From: Alisma plantago-aquatica
Lineage: Eukaryota; Streptophyta; Magnoliopsida; Alismatales; Alismataceae
Assembly (NCBI GenBank): GCA_963693085.1
Contig: OY856410.1
Coordinates: 1,393,424,863 to 1,393,488,862, forward strand
Length of the DNA stretch: 64,000 nucleotides
Reading direction: 5' to 3'
Position 1 is the stretch's first letter; every line of letters begins with the position of its first letter. This document shows positions 13,479-29,000 of the stretch, piece after piece. Both the position numbers and the translations under genes were made by a program. The notes beneath the pieces were generated by a model. That model had not been told where the DNA came from. It saw only the letters and a list, made by a program, of their open reading frames with translations, and did no database searches.

Positions 13479-16400
13479 TGCTATAACATACCAGATCTTG
13501 GACCCTACCCTAGAACTTTGACCTTTTAGACTTAGCCAAACAAGGTTTAGTTTTTAGACCTAAAAGATGTTTAGTTTAAACTAATAAGCTAATCCATGTA
13601 TAATCAACCTAATGTAACCTAAATATTTTCACATTTTTCGTAGGCCAATAATGGACACATAAAATATATCATAATAATTCCTTTAGTGCTAATATTAAAA
13701 TAAGGAACATAATTGGATGGATAATTGGGTTAATGGTGAAATAATATAATAATGGTCACAATAATATTTGTGTCATATCCCCTAAATAGAAATCTCAAAA
13801 GAGGAATCTAAGTCAAGAGTCGTGTTCATTGGGTCCCAATTTACTTGGGAGTCAAGTTTCACCTTATTTGCATAATAATAATAATTCTTGTAATTTATGG
13901 GAAAGGAAATATAAGTTTTATCCAAATAGAAAATAAAATATTAAATGACTCTAAAAGTGGAAACTAATCTTGGATTTGTGATCTACACATTAAAAATATC
14001 CTTTGGGTGAAGTTTTTTGTAATTTGGATATTAATATATATGTGAAGTTAGGAGAGAAAAAATGTGTGAACCCTGAAAATATTAAATAAATGTACAAATA
14101 ACTCCAACATATGAAATTGATGATAGATTCATATGCAACACACTAAATATTATGTGTGGGAGAAGTTTCATCAAATTTGGAGAATCTTAAAGCCATTAAT
14201 GCATGATAAAAGAGAAAATAAGTTTTGATTTATTTAACACCATAAAAGTACACAAAAGGAAAATCTAGTTTCATATACGGATTCCTCATATCAAAAGTAG
14301 GTATGGTGTCAAATTTCATTTAATTTGGGATTCATTTTCACCATAAAATGCAGAGAGAGAAAAAGAGAAATGACTTCATTCACACTTTATTCGAATTGGT
14401 TTGGGTATTGAATTCAATGTAATGATCTGGTCAGATTTTGACGCACAGATTTTGGTCGTCGGATTCTTGATCTAACAGTGGAGAATTTATCTCCTACCTT
14501 GGGTAGGAATGGTCGTTATGTGAATAGTAGCCACAAGCGGATGGGTCTGTTTTTTTGGGATTTCTCCCTCGTTACTTAACCAATTCATGAGATTTTTTCT
14601 CCTATAGATTCTACTTTTGATTTCGCACCATCTGAGGGGCTACTCAAAACAAACTAAATATGGTATATTCCAAAAATACCTAATTCCTTGGGTAAGAGGA
14701 TCCCCACGCCATCACCCATAAACCCTAATATTCCACCTTATATATAGGTAACCATACACATCGCTCTGCCACAGCCCCTGCTATCCTTCCCCACTTTCAA
14801 TTCCTCCAGAGGTCTCATGCTTTGCTATTGTTAGCTCAGAGGCCGACGAGCTTCTTTCTTCTTTGTAACATGCCACCATGTGACTTTGACCCAAATTTGG
14901 ACATCGGTGAGTGTGCTTGTACCTGGTCAGTCATGCTGTCATCTTCGTCAATGAAATTCGAGCACATTTGTAGTTTTCCCCAAATTTAGTGCAAGCAACT
15001 CTCTACCAACTGTGACCATGGTGTGGCCTTTGAGGGTGAAGAATCACTTGAATATTTTCTCAGTTATACCCCTCCCTCTTTCCTTCATCACTGTATTTCT
15101 CACATAAGGGCAATTTTGTCATTTTACCAAAGTTTCATTTTGAGACGTGTGGGTCTTGCTGGAGCTAACCAAATGACTTGAATACACTTGATTGGGCCAA
15201 GTCATCTGGGTCCATCCCCCTCCCTCTGTTTTGCTTTTTCTCGATTATTTTCTTATGTGGTTTTTCTGAAAGGCCAGTTTTGTAAAAATCGTATCTTTTG
15301 TTTTGTTTGTCCAACAATTAAAGTAAAATATATTTTGGAATTAGAAAAATGTGATCTTTCCAATAAAAATTCTTTCAAGGTTGATTATAAGTTTTATTGA
15401 GAGGTGTTTTCTAAAAATGAATTTAATACATAAAAATCACCAAAAATACACTTTAATCATCATAACTCCAAAATAAGCAAAATTATATGTTTTTTTAATC
15501 AAAACAACCTAACTAGATCGATGGTAATTATTTTAGAGTCTAAATCATATTTTTGTGTGAAAAGTCCAAAACTAGGGTTTTCTTTACGTTAATGCATATG
15601 ACAAACCCTAATACATGTGAATACTTTGTAATTAGGCAAAGTTGATCTTGGAAACAAAGATATTGGTGAAGAGTGTTTACAGGACACAAGTTTAAGGTAT
15701 GATTGCATCTGACATAATTTCTATATTGAGAAATTTCTAATTCTTCTCTCTAAATGTATGTTTGCATCTCCTATTATTCTACATTGAGCAATAACGTATT
15801 TTCTTCTTTCTCTTGGCCCTATGGACAATAGCCTACACAACATCTTTTTCTTCTGTAAATACACTTCATGTGAAGTACCTTTTATTTGTTACTGATCTTG
15901 TGATCAAGTAATATGATTTGACATTCTCTTGGACTCTTCCTTATGCATTACTCATGGTGGAACATTCCTTGTTGATATATTCTCTTTTGCCCACTTTTAA
16001 GGTGGAAGTTGATTAGGATCATGTGATCCCACTTTATGTATTTATTGGATATTCTCATCTCTATTATTGTCTTTTATACTTGCTTATTCTTTTTTTATGC
16101 ATCATGTGGTGACTGCTAGTATAATGCTACATGTTACTTTATGTGGATGTGAACATTCCCACATATGAGTGCAGAAGTGATAATTCCTGCATATGAAATT
16201 ATTTTTAGCAGATGTGTATCTTCTCCTGCTCAGGTGGATGTATATAGTTCCTGCACACTCCATATTTAGAGCGAATGTATACAGTTCCCACTCACCTCAT
16301 ATTTTTGGTAGATGTGTTATTTCTTATTTACATTTTTTCTAGTACTGTCACAGGTGAAACACATGGATGCTTTACTTTTCTCTTTATTATCTCTTTTATT

Positions 16401-16921
16401 GTTCTTTTCTTTTATCCCTAATTGGGTAGTAATTTACTCTTCTATGGGAAGCATTTTATACTCTAGTGTCCTTATTTCATATATTTCTCAATTTCCCTTT
16501 TAGTATGCACATACCAGCCTTTGCTTATATCTTCTATTTTTCTCTTCTTGTTGGGGTATGCTTCCAACCCTAGGTGAAGGACTTGGATGACATGGCATGA
16601 AGACTTATACTTAGCTTAAGGAGTTAAAGCTTGGATACAATCTTGATCTAGTTTATATTTCCCTCTACTTAAATCCATATGTTGTAGCTCATATGTAAAC
16701 CCTTTGTGGAAGACTATGATGTTCTTTTGTAACCTTGTGAAAAATTGAATATAGTCAATATTTTACTTCCACTTCTAAACTTTGGTGTTATGATACATGT
16801 ATGTTGAATAAATTGGTTTCATCGCTTACTAGAAAAATTTTATGTTGGTGTTTGGTTTGGGATGTTGCCTTTTATTTCTAGTAGGCAGTGGTTACCCTCT
16901 GGGATCCCACTCCTTAAAGCA
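13479..16921 (+). repeat. Array LTR4 (full length)
   Basis: Starts TGCTATAACA (one substitution in the tip), TATA box 14739-14747. Collinear with LTR2. Ends at a PBS with one further substitution (TTGTATTAGAGCC). Confidence 0.85.
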
Positions 16922-17765
16922 TTGTATTAGAGCCCATGGTAGTCGGAATCTGACTATTTTAATTTTTTCTCCCTTATTAGAAACCTTGACTTAGATAGTT
17001 ACCTCTATGTGATATGTTCACCCTAGATTTGATCACAATTTTTAGGATATAATGAAGGTATTGTGATGAGTAAACCCTAATGATGTAATGAGGTTAGATG
17101 ATCATACCCTGCCATATAGGTCATTGGTGACATGAATCTTTATATGCAAAGGGGTTTGAATTGAGGATGAAATTAGGTTATGAGAATAAGGTAATGGTAA
17201 AAAAGGAGATATTTTTATGGAAATTGTGACTTGTTTTATCGCATTGATTTTGGTACCATCTTTGTTTTATCACCAATGTTTCTTATTGAAAAAATATTTT
17301 TAATTATACTACTATATGCATAAAATGTTCTGGATTTTATTAGAGTTTTCTTAAATTAAGACAAAATGAAGATTTTATGTTGTATGGATAGTGAAACCCT
17401 AGTATTAGTTGGAATAGGATCTTAATTCTAGTTTTTATTATGAAGTAATGACTAGGAATATATGGATAATATAAAGGTATAGTGGACCTACCTTTCATAC
17501 CCTATGACTTTTTGATTGTTTAAGTAGGGTTGTTAGGTTAGAGACACAATGTCCTAAAACTCAACCCTAGATGGTTTTGACTTATTAGTTAGATAGATGG
17601 ACAACATAAATCTCTAAAACATTCACAACTAACAGATATGTGGTCAACCCAAAAAGTTGGTTAGTTTGACTTGATAGGTTAAACCCTTTTAAGGGGTGGA
17701 GAGTAGTTGGTTGTTGACATTTGGATCAATAGATTTCAAGGATGAAATCCTTTTAAGGGGTGGAG
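16922..17765 (+). mobile_element. Array internal region 4
   Basis: 844 bp from a decayed PBS (TTGTATTAGAGCCCATGG) to PPT aaggggtggag. Non-coding. Confidence 0.85.
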
Positions 17766-20700
17766 TGTTATAACATACCAGATCTTGGACCCTACCCAAT
17801 AACTTTGACCTTTTGGACTTAGCCAAACAAGGTTAAGGTTTTAGACCTAAAAGATGTTTAGTTTAAACTAATAAGATAATCCATGTATAATCAACCTAAT
17901 GTAACCTAAATATTTTCAAATTAGTCGTAGGCCAATAATGGACACATAAAATATATCATAATAATTCCTTTAGTGCTAATATTAAAATAAGGAACATAAA
18001 TTGATGGATAATTGGGTTAATGGTGAAATAATATAATAATGGTCATAATAATATTTGTGACGTATCTCCTAAAAAGAAATCTCAAAAGTGGAATCTAAGT
18101 CAAGAGTCGTGTTCATTGGGTCCCATTTAACTTAGGAGTCAAGTTTCACCTTATTTGCATAATAATAATAATTCTTGTAATTTATGGGAAAGGAAATATA
18201 AGTTTTATCCAAATAGAAAATAAAATATTAAATGACTCTAAAAGTGGAAACTAATCTTGGATTCGTGATCTACACATTAAAAATATTCTTTTGGTGAAGT
18301 TTTATGTAATTTGGATATTAATATATATGTGAAGTTAGGAGAGAAAAAGTCTGTGAACCCTTAAAATATTAAATAAATTTAAAAATAACTCCAACATATG
18401 AAATTGATGACAGATTCATATGCAACACACTAAATATTACTTGTGGGAGAAGTTTCATCAAATTTGGAGAATCTTAAAGCCATTAATACATGACGAACGA
18501 GAAAATAAGTTTAAATTTATTTAACACCTTAAAAGTTGACAAAAGGAAAATCTAGTTGCATATACGGATTCCTCATATCAAAAGTATGTATGGTGTCAAA
18601 TTTCATTTAATTTGGGATTCGTTTGCACCCTAAAATGATGAGAGAGAAAAAGAGAAATGATTTCATTCACACTTTATTCGAATTGGTTTGAGTATTGAAT
18701 TAAATGTAATGATCTGGTCAGATTTTGACACACAGATTTTGGTCGTCGGATTCTTGATGTAACAATGGAGAATTTATCACCTACCTTGGGTAGGAATGGC
18801 CACTGTGTGAACAGTATCCGCAGGCGGATGGGTCTGTTTTTTTGGGATTTCTCCCTCCATACTTAACTGTTTCGTGAGATTTTTGCTCCTATAGATTCTA
18901 CTTTTGATTTCGCACCATCTGAGGGGCTACTCAAAACCAACTAACTATGGTATATTTTAAAAATGCTGAATTCCTTGGGCATGAGGCTCCCCACACCATC
19001 ACCCATAAACCCTAATATGCCACCTTATATATAGGTAACCATACACATGGCTCTACTGTAGCCATACCATCCTTCCCCACTTTCAATTCCTCCAGAGGTC
19101 TTGTGCTTTGTTGTTGTTAGCTTAGAAGCAACGAGCTGCTTTCTTCTTTGTAACATGCCACCATGTGACTTCAACCCAAATTCAGACGTCAGTGAGTGTG
19201 CTTGTACCTGGTCAGTCATGCTCTCGTCTTCGTCAATGAAATTCGAGCAATTTCATAATTTTCCCCAAATTTAGTGCAAGCAGCTCTCTACCAAATGTGA
19301 CCATGGTGTGTCCTTTGAGGGGGAAGAATCACTTGAACATTTTCTCAGTTATACCCCCCTTCCTTCATCGCTGTATTTCTCGCAAAAGGGCATTTTTGTC
19401 ATTTTGCTAAAGTTTCCTTTTGAGAAGTGTGGGTCCTGCTGGAGCTGACCAAGTGACTTGACTACAATTGATTGGGACAAGTCATCTGGGTCTGGCCCCT
19501 CTCCCTCTCTTTTGCTTTTTCTCGATTATTTGCTTATGTGGCTTTTTCTTATTGGCTGATTTTGTAAAAATCAGATCTTTTGATTTGTTTGTCCAAAAAT
19601 TAAAGTAAAATATATTTTGGAATTAGAAAAATGTGTTATTTCCAAAAAAAATACTTTCAAGATTGATTCTAAGTTTTATAGAGGTATTTTCTAAAAATGA
19701 ATTTAATACATAAAAATAACCAAAAATACACTTTAATCATCATAACTCCAAAATATGGAAAATTATATGTTTTGTTAATCAAGAGAACCTAACTAGATCG
19801 ATGGTAATGATTTTAGATTCTAAATCATATTTTTTTTTGTGAAAAGTCCAAAACTAGGGTTTTCTTTACGTTAATGCATATGACAAACCCTAATACATGA
19901 GAATAATTTGTAATTAGGCAAAGTTGATCTTGGAAAAAAAGAGATTGGTGAAGAGTGTTTATAGGACACAAATTTAAGGTATGATTTCCTATGACATTAT
20001 TTCTATATTGATCAATTTTTAATTCTTCTCTCTAAATGTATGTTTGCATCTCCTATTATTCTACATTGAGCAATAACCTATTTTCTTCTTTCTCTTGGCC
20101 CTATGGACAATAGCCTACACAACATCTTTTTCTTTTGTAAATACACTTCATGTGAAGTACCTTTTATTTGTTACTGATCTTGTGATCAAGTTATATGATT
20201 TGACATTCTCTTGGACTCTTCCTTATGCATTACTCATGGTGGAACATTCCTTGTTGATATATTCTCTTTTGCCCACTTTTAAGGTGGAAGTTGATTAGGA
20301 TCATGTGATCCCACTTTATGTATTTGTTGGATGTTCTCATCTCTCTTATTCTCTTTTATACTTGCTTATTCTTTTGTTATGCATCATGTGGTGACTGCTA
20401 GTATAATGTTACATGTTACTTTATGTGGATGTGAACATTCCCACATATGAGTGCAGAGGTGATAATTCCTGCATATGAATTTTTTTTAGCAGATGTGTAT
20501 CTTGTCCTGCTCAAGTGGATGTATATAGTTCCTGCCCACTCCATATTTAGAGTTAATGTATACGGTTCCCGCTCACCTCATATTTTTGGTAGATGTGTTA
20601 TTTCTTACCTACACTTTTTCTAGTATTATCACAGGTGAAACACATGGATGCTTTACTTTTCTCTTTATTATCTCTTTTATTGTTCTTTTCTTTTATGCCT

Positions 20701-21202
20701 GATTGGGCAGTAATTTGCTCTTCTATGGGAATCTTGTTATACTCCGATGTCCTTATTTCATATATTTCTCAATTTCCCTTTTAGTATGCACATACCTGCC
20801 TTTGCGGATGTCTTCTATTTTTCTCTTCTTGTTGGGGTATGCTTCCAACCCTAGGTGAAGGACTTGGATGACATGGCATGAAGACTTGTACTTAGCTTAA
20901 GGAGTTAAAGCTTGGATACAATCTTGATCTAGTTTAGATTTCCCTCTACTTAGATCCATATGTTGTAGCTCATATGTAAACGCTTTGTGAAAGACTATGA
21001 TGTTCTTTTGTAACCTTGTGAAAAATTGAATATAGTCAATATTTTACTTCCGCTGCTAAACTTTGGTGTTATGATACATGTATGTTGAATAAATTGGTTT
21101 CATCCCTTACTAGAAAAATTTTATGTTGGTGTTTGGTTTCGGATGTTGCCTTTTATTTCTAGTAGGAAGTGGTTCCCCACTGGGATCCCACTCCTTAAAG
21201 CA
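17766..21202 (+). repeat. Array LTR5 (full length)
   Basis: TGTTATAACA start, TATA box 19026-19034, end at the PBS at 21203. Collinear with LTR2. Confidence 0.85.
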
Positions 21203-22044
21203 TGGTATTAGAGCCCTTGGTAGTCGGAATCTAACTATTTTAATTTTGTCTCCCTTATTAGAACCCTTGACTTAGATAGTTACCTCTATGTGAGATGTTC
21301 ACCCTAGATTTGATCATGTATTTTAGGATATAATGAAGGTATTGTGATTAGTAAACCCTAATGATGTGACGAGGTTAGATGATCATTCCATGCCATATAG
21401 GTCATTGGTGACATGAATCTTTATATGCAATGGGGTTTGAATTGAGGATGAAATTAGGTTATGAGAATATGGTAATGGTGAAAAATGTGATCTTGTTATG
21501 GAAATTGTGACTTGGTTTATCACATTGATTTTGGTACCATCTTTGTTTTATCTCCAATGTTTCTTATTGAAAAAAATAATTTTAATTATACTACTATATG
21601 CATAAAATCGTCTGGATTTTATTGGAGTTTTCTTAAATAAAGTCAAAATGAAGATTTTATGTTGTATGGATAGTGAAACCCAAGAATTAGTTGGAATAGG
21701 ATCTTAATCCTAGTTTTTACTATGAAGTAATGATTAGGAATATATGGATAATATAAAGGTATAGTGGACCTATCTTTCATACCCTATGACTTTTTTATTG
21801 TTTAAGTAGGGTTCTTAGGTTAGAGACACAAGGAACTAAAACTCAACCCTAGATGGTTTTGACTTATTAGTTAGATACATGGAAAACATAAATATCTAAA
21901 ACATTCACAACTAACAGATATGTGGTCAACCCTAAAAGTTGGTTAGTTTGACTTGATAAGCTAAACCTTTTTAAGACGTGGAGAGTAGTTGGTTTTTGAC
22001 ATTTGGATCAATAGATTTTGAGGATTTCCTTTTAAGGGGTGGAG
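21203..22044 (+). mobile_element. Array internal region 5
   Basis: 842 bp, PBS TGGTATTAGAGCCCTTGG to PPT aaggggtggag, with a small deletion just before the PPT (gaggatttcc instead of gaggatgaaatcc). Non-coding. Confidence 0.85.
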
Positions 22045-25000
22045 TGTTATAACATACCAGATCATGGACCCTACCCTAGAACTTTGACCTTTTATACTTA
22101 GCCAAACAAGGTTAAGGTTTTAGACCTAAAAGATTTTTAATTTAAACTAATAAGCTAATCCATGTATAAATCAACCTAATGAAACCGAAATATTTTCACA
22201 TTAGTCGTAGGCCAATAATGGACACATAAAATATATCATAATAATTCCTTTAGTGATAATATTAAAATAAGGAACATAATTGGATGGATAATTGGGTTAA
22301 TGGTGAAATAATATAATAATGATCATAATAATATTTGTGACATATCTCCTAAAAATAAATCTCAAAAGTGGAATCTAAGTTAAGAGTCATGTTCATTGGG
22401 TCCCAATTTACTTGGGAGTCAAGTTTCACCTTATTTGCATAATAATAATAATTCTTGTAATTTATGGGAAAGGAAATATAAGTTTTATCCAAATAGAAAA
22501 TAAAATATTAAATGACTCTAAAAGTGGAAACTAATCTTGGATTCGTGATCTACACATTAAAATATCCTTTGGGTGAAGTTTTATGTAATTTGGATATTAA
22601 TATATATGTGAAGTTTGGAGTGAAAAAGTGTGTGAACCCTCAAAATATTAAATAAATGTACAAATAACTCCAACATATGAAATTGATGGTAGATTCATAT
22701 GAAACACACTAAATATTACTTGTGGGAGAAGTTTCATCAAATTTGGAGAATCTTAAAGCTATTAATGCATGATGAAAGACAAATGGGTTTGTTTTTTTTG
22801 GGTTTCTCCCTCGATACTTAACCATTTTGCGAGATTTTTTTCTCCTATAGATTCTACTTTTTATTTCGCACCATCTGAGGGGATACTCAAAACCAACTAA
22901 CTATGGTATATTCCAAAAATGCCTAATTCCTTGGGCATGAGGCTCCCCACGCCATCACCCATAAACCCAAATATGCCACCTTATATATAGGTAACCATAC
23001 ACATGGCTCTGCCACAACACCTGCAATCCTTCCCCACATTCAATTTCTCTATAGGTCTCACACTTTGCTATTGTTAGCTCAGAGGCCGACGAGCTACTTT
23101 CTTCTTTGTAACATGCCACCATGTGACTTCAACCCAAATTCGGACGTCGGTGAGTGTGCTTGTACCTGGTCAGTCATGCTCTCGTCGTCATCAATGAAAT
23201 TCGAGCACTTTTGTAGTTTTCCCCTAATTTGGTGCAAGAAGCTCTCTAACAACTGCAACCATGGTGTGGCCTTTGAGGGGGAAGAATCACTTGAACATTT
23301 TCTCAATTATACCCCCTCTTTCCTTGATCGTTGTATTTCTCACATAAGGGCATTTTTGTCATTTTGCTAAAGTTTCATTTTGAGATGTGCGGGTCTTGCT
23401 GGAGCTGACCAAGTGACTTGACTACACCTGATTGGTCCAAGTCATCTGGGTCTGGCCCCCTCCCTCTCTTTTGCTTTTTCTTGATTATTTGCTTATGTGG
23501 CTTTTTCTGATTGGCGGGTTTTGTAAAAATCGTATCTTTTGATTTATTTGTCCAACAATTAAAGTAAAATATATTTTGGAATTAGAAAAATGTGGTCTTT
23601 CCAATAAAAATAATTTCAAGGTTGATTAAAAGTTTTATTGAGAGGTGTTTTCTAAAAATGAATTGAATACATAAAAATCACCAAAAATACACTAATCATC
23701 ATAACTCAAAAATATGCAATATTATATGTTTTTTTAATCATGACAACCTAACTAGATCGATGGTAATGATTTTAGAGTCTAAATCATATTTTGTGTGAAA
23801 AGTCCAAAACTAGGGTTTTCTTTACGTTAATGCATATGACAACCCCTAATACATGTGAATAATTTGTAATTAGGCAAAGTTGATCTTGGAAACAAAGAGA
23901 TTGGTGAAGAGTGTTTATAGGACACACGTTTAAGGTATCATTGCATCTGACATAATTTCTATATTGAGAAATTTCTAATTCTTCTCTCTAAATGTATCTT
24001 TGCATCTCATGTTATTCTACATTGAGCAATAACCTATTTTCTTCTTTCTCTTGGCCCTATGGACAATAGCCTACACAACATCTTTTTCTTCTGTAAATAC
24101 ACTTCATGTGAAGTACCTTTTATTTTTTACTGATCTTGTGATCAAGTTATATGATTTGACATTCTCTTGGGCTCTTCCTTATGCATTACTCATGGTGGAA
24201 GATTCCTTGTTGATATATTCTCTTTTGCCCACTTTTAAGGTGGAAGTTGATTAGGATCATGTGATCCCACTTTATGTATTTGTGGGATGTTCTCATCTCT
24301 TTTATTCTCTTTTATACTTGCTTATTCTTTTGTTATGCATCATGTGGTGACTGCTAGAATAATGTAACATGTTACTTTATGTGGATGTGAACATTCCCAC
24401 ATATGAGTGCAGAGGTGATGATTCCTACATATGAAATTGTTTTTAGCAGATGTGTATCTTGTCCTGCTTGGGTGGATGTATACAATTCCTGCCCTCTCCA
24501 TATTTAGAGCTACTATATACAGTTCCCACTCACCTCATATTTTTGGAAGATGTGTTATTTCTTACCTACATTTTTTCAAGTATTGTCATAGGTGAAACAC
24601 ATGGATGCTTTACTTTTCTCTTTATTATCTATTTTATTGTTCTTTTCTTTTATGCCTGATTGGGTAGTAATTTACTCTTCTATGGGAAGACTTTTATACT
24701 CTGATGTCCTTATTTCATATATTGCTCAAATTCCCTTTTATTATGCACATACCAGCCTTTGTTGATGTCTTCTATTTTTCTCTTCTTGTTGGGGTATGCT
24801 TCCAATCCTAGGTGAAGGAGTTGGATGGCATGGCATGAAGACTTGTACTTAGCTTAAGGAGTTAAAGCTTGGATACAATCTTGATCTAGTTTAGTTTTCC
24901 CTCTACTTAGATCCATATGTTGTAGCTCATATGTAAACCCTTTGTGAAAGACTATGATGTTCTTTTATAACCTTGTGAAAAATTGAATATAGTCAATATT

Positions 25001-25159
25001 TTACTTTCGCTGCTAAACATTGGTGTTATGATGCATGTATGTTGAATAAATTGGTTTCATCCCTTACTAGAAAATTTTTATGTTGATGTTTGGTTTGGGA
25101 TGTTGCCTTTTATTTATAGTAGGCAGTGGTTCCCCTCTGGGATCCCACTCATTAAAGCA
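22045..25159 (+). repeat. Array LTR6 (about 325-bp U3 deletion)
   Basis: TGTTATAACA start. The sequence jumps near 22778 from 'gatgaaaga' to 'aaatgggtttg', so about 325 bp of U3 upstream of the TATA box (22982-22990) is missing compared with LTR2. Core promoter and R/U5 are present. Confidence 0.85.
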
Positions 25160-26004
25160 TGGTACTAGAGCCCATGGTAGTCAGAATCTGACTATTTTAA
25201 TTTTGTCTCCCTTATTAGAACCCTTGACTTAGATAGTTACCTCTATGTGAGATGTTCACCTTAGATTTGATTGTGATTTTTAGGATATAATGAAGGTATT
25301 GTGATGAGTAAACCCTAATGATGTGATGAGGTTAGATGATCATACCCTACCATATAGGTCATTGGTGACATGAATCTTTATATGCAATGGGGTTTGAATT
25401 GAGGGTGAAATTAGGTTATGAGAATAAGGTAATGGTAAAAAGGGAGATCTTTTTATGGAAATTGTGACTTAGTTTATCGCATTGATTTTGGTACCATCTT
25501 TGTTTGATCTCAAATGTTTATTATTGAAAAAAATATTTTTATTTATACTACTATATGCATAAAATCTTCTGGATTTTATTGGAGTTTTCTTAAATTAAGT
25601 CAAAATGAAGATTTTATGTTGTATGGATAGTGAAACCCTAGTATTAGTTGGAATAAGATCTTAATCCTAGTTTTAACTATGAAGTAATGACTAGGAATAT
25701 ATGGATAATATAAAGGTATAGTGGACCTACCTTTTATACCCTATGACTTTTTTATTGTTTAAGTAGGTTTGTTAGGTTAGAGACACAAGGACCTAAAACT
25801 CAACCCTAGATGGTTTGGACTTATTAGTTAGATACATGGACAACATGAATATATAAAACATTGACAACTAATAGATATGTGGTCAATCCTAAAAGTTGGT
25901 TAGTTTGACTTGATAGGTTAAACCTTTCTAAGGGGTGGAGAGTAGTTGGTTGTTGACATTTGGATCAATAGATTTTTTGGATGAAATCCTTTTAAGGGGT
26001 GGAG
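25160..26004 (+). mobile_element. Array internal region 6
   Basis: 845 bp, PBS TGGTACTAGAGCCCATGG to PPT aaggggtggag. Non-coding. Last internal region of the array. Confidence 0.85.
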
Positions 26005-29000
26005 TGTTATAACATACTGGATCTTAGACCCTACCCTAGAACTTAGACCTTTTGGACTTAGCCAAACAAAGTTAAGGTTTTAGACCTAAAAGATGTTTCG
26101 TTTAAACTAATAAGCTAATCCATGTATAAATCAACCTAATGTAACCTAAATATTTTCACATTAGTCGTAGGCCAATAATGGACACATAAAATATATCATA
26201 ATAATTGCTTTAGTGCTAATATTAAAATAAGGAACATAATTGGATGGATAATTGGGTTAATGGTAAAATAATATAATAATGGTCATAATAATATTTGTGA
26301 CATATCTCCTAAAAAGAAATCTCAAAAGTGGAATCTAAGTCAAGAGTCGTGTTCATTGGGTCCCACTTAACTTGGGAGTCAAGTTTCACCTTATTTGTAT
26401 AATAATAATAATTCTTGTAATTTATGGGAAAGGAAATATAAGTTTTATCCAAATAGAAAATAAAATATTAAATGACTCTAAAAGTGGAAACTAATCTTGG
26501 ATTCATGATCTACACATTAAAAAAATCTTTTTGGTGAAGTTTTATTTAATTTGGATATTAATATATATGTGAAGTTAGGAGAGAAAAAGTGTGTGAACCC
26601 TTAAAATATTAAATAAATGTAAAAATAACTCCAACATATGAAATTGATGGAAGATTCATATGCAACACGCTAAATATTACTTGTGGGAGAAGTTTAATCA
26701 AATTTGGAGCATCTTAAAGCCATTAATGCATGACGAAAGAGAAAATAAGTTTTACTTTATTTAACACCTTAAAAGTTCACAAAAGGCAAATCTAGTTGCA
26801 TATACGGATTTCTCATATCAAAAGCAGGTATGGTGTCAAATTTCATTTAATTTGGGATTCATTTGCATGCTAAAATGAAGAGAGAGAAAAAGAGAAATGA
26901 TTTCATTCACACTTTATTCGAATTCGTTTGGGTATTGAATTCAATGTAATGACATGGTCAGATTTTGACGCACAGATTTTGGTCGTCGGATTCTTGATCT
27001 AACAGTGGAGAATTTATCTCCTACCTTGGGTAGGAATGGCCGTTGTGTGAACAGTAGCCCGCAGGCGGATGGGTATTGTTTTTTGGGATATCTCCCTCGA
27101 TACTTAACTATTTTGTGAAATTTTTGCTCCTATAGATTCTACTTATGATTTCGCACCATCTTAGGGGCTACTCTAAACCAACTAACTATGGTATATTCCA
27201 AAAATGCCTAATTCCTTGGGCACGAGGCTCCCCACGCCATCACCGATAAACCCTAATATGCCACCTTATATATAGGTAACCATACACATGGCTCTACTGT
27301 AGCCCCTGCTATCCTTCCCCACTTTCAATTTCTCCAGAGGTCTTGTGCTTTGTTGTTGTTCGCTCGAAGGTCGACGAGCTGTTTTCTTCTTTGTAACATG
27401 CCACCATGTGACTTCAACCCAAATTCGGACGTCGGTGAGTGTGCTTGTACCTGGTCATTCATGCACTCATCATCGTCAATGAAATTCGAGCACTTTCGTA
27501 GTTTTCCCCAAATTTAGTGCAAGTAGCTCTCAACCAACTGCGACCATGGTACGACCTTTGAGGGGGAAGAATCACTTGAACGTTTTCTCAGTTATACCCC
27601 CCCTCTTTCCTTCATCAATGTATTTCTCGCATAAGGGCATTTTTGTCATTTTGCCAAAGTTTCCGTTTGAAATGTGTGGGTCTTGTTGGAGCTGACCAAG
27701 TGAATCGACTACACTTGATTGGGCCAAGTCATCTGGGTCCGGCTCCTCTCCCTCTCTTTTGCTTTTTCTCGATTATTTGCTTATGTGGCTTTTTTATTGG
27801 CCGATTTTGTAAAAATCATATATTTTGATTTATTTGTCCAAAAATTAAAGTAAAATATATTTTGGAATTAGAAATATGTGATCTTTCCAATAAAAATAAT
27901 TTCAAGGTTTATTCTAAGTTTTATTGAGAGTTTTTTTCTAAAAATGAATTTAATACATAAAAATCACCAAAAATACACTTTAATCATCATAACTCCAAAA
28001 TATGCAAAATTATATGTTTTTTTAATTAGGAGAACCTAACTAGATCGATGGTAATCATTTTAGTCTAAATCAGATTTTTTTAGAGTCCAAAACTAGGGTT
28101 TTCTTTACGTTAATGCATATGACAAACCCTAATACATGTGAATAATTTGTAATTAGACAAAGTTGATCTTGGAAACAATGAGATTGGTGAAGAGTGTTTA
28201 TAGGACACATGTTTAAGGTATGATTGCATTTTACATAATTTCTATATTGAGCAATTTATAATTCTTCTCTCTAAATGTATGTTTGCATCTCCTATTATTC
28301 TACATTGAGCAATAACCTATTTTCTTCTTTCTCTTGGCCCTATGGACAATAGCCTATACAACATCTTTTCTTCTATAAATACGCTTCATGTGATGTACCT
28401 TTTATTTGTTACTGATCTTGTGATCAAGTTATATGATTTGACATTCTCTTGGACTCTTCCTTATGCATTACTCGTGGTGGAACATTCCTTGTTGATATAT
28501 TCTCTTTTTCCCACTTTTAAGGTGGAAGTTGATTAGGATCATGTGATCCCACTTTATGTATTTGTTGGATGTTCTCATCTCTCTTATTCTCTTTTATACT
28601 TGCTTATTATTTTTTTATGCATCATGTGGTGACTGCTAGTATAATGTTACATGTTACTTTATGTGGATTTGAACATTCCCACATATGAGTGCAGAGGTAA
28701 ATATTCCTGCATATGAAATTATTTTTAGCATATGTGTATCGTAGCCTGCTCGGGTGGATGTGTATAGTTCCTGCCCACTCCAAATTTAGAGCTAATGTAT
28801 ACAGTTCCACCTCACCTCATATTTTTGGTAGATATGTTATTTCTTACCTACATTTTTTCTAGTATTGTCATAGGTGAAACACATGGATTCTTTACTTTTC
28901 TCTTTGTTATCTCTATTATTGTTCTTTTCTTTTATGCCTGATTGGGTAGTAATTTACTCTTCTATGGAAATCCTTTTATACTTTGATTTCCTTAATTCAT

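Noticed and set aside
20095..20298. Recurring 64-67-codon open frame in array LTRs (also 24051-24254 and 28342-28536)
   Set aside because: It recurs only because the LTRs are copies. Other copies carry stops or a changed start, there is no recognisable domain, and it lies in a region with an intact LTR promoter and no sign of coding constraint.
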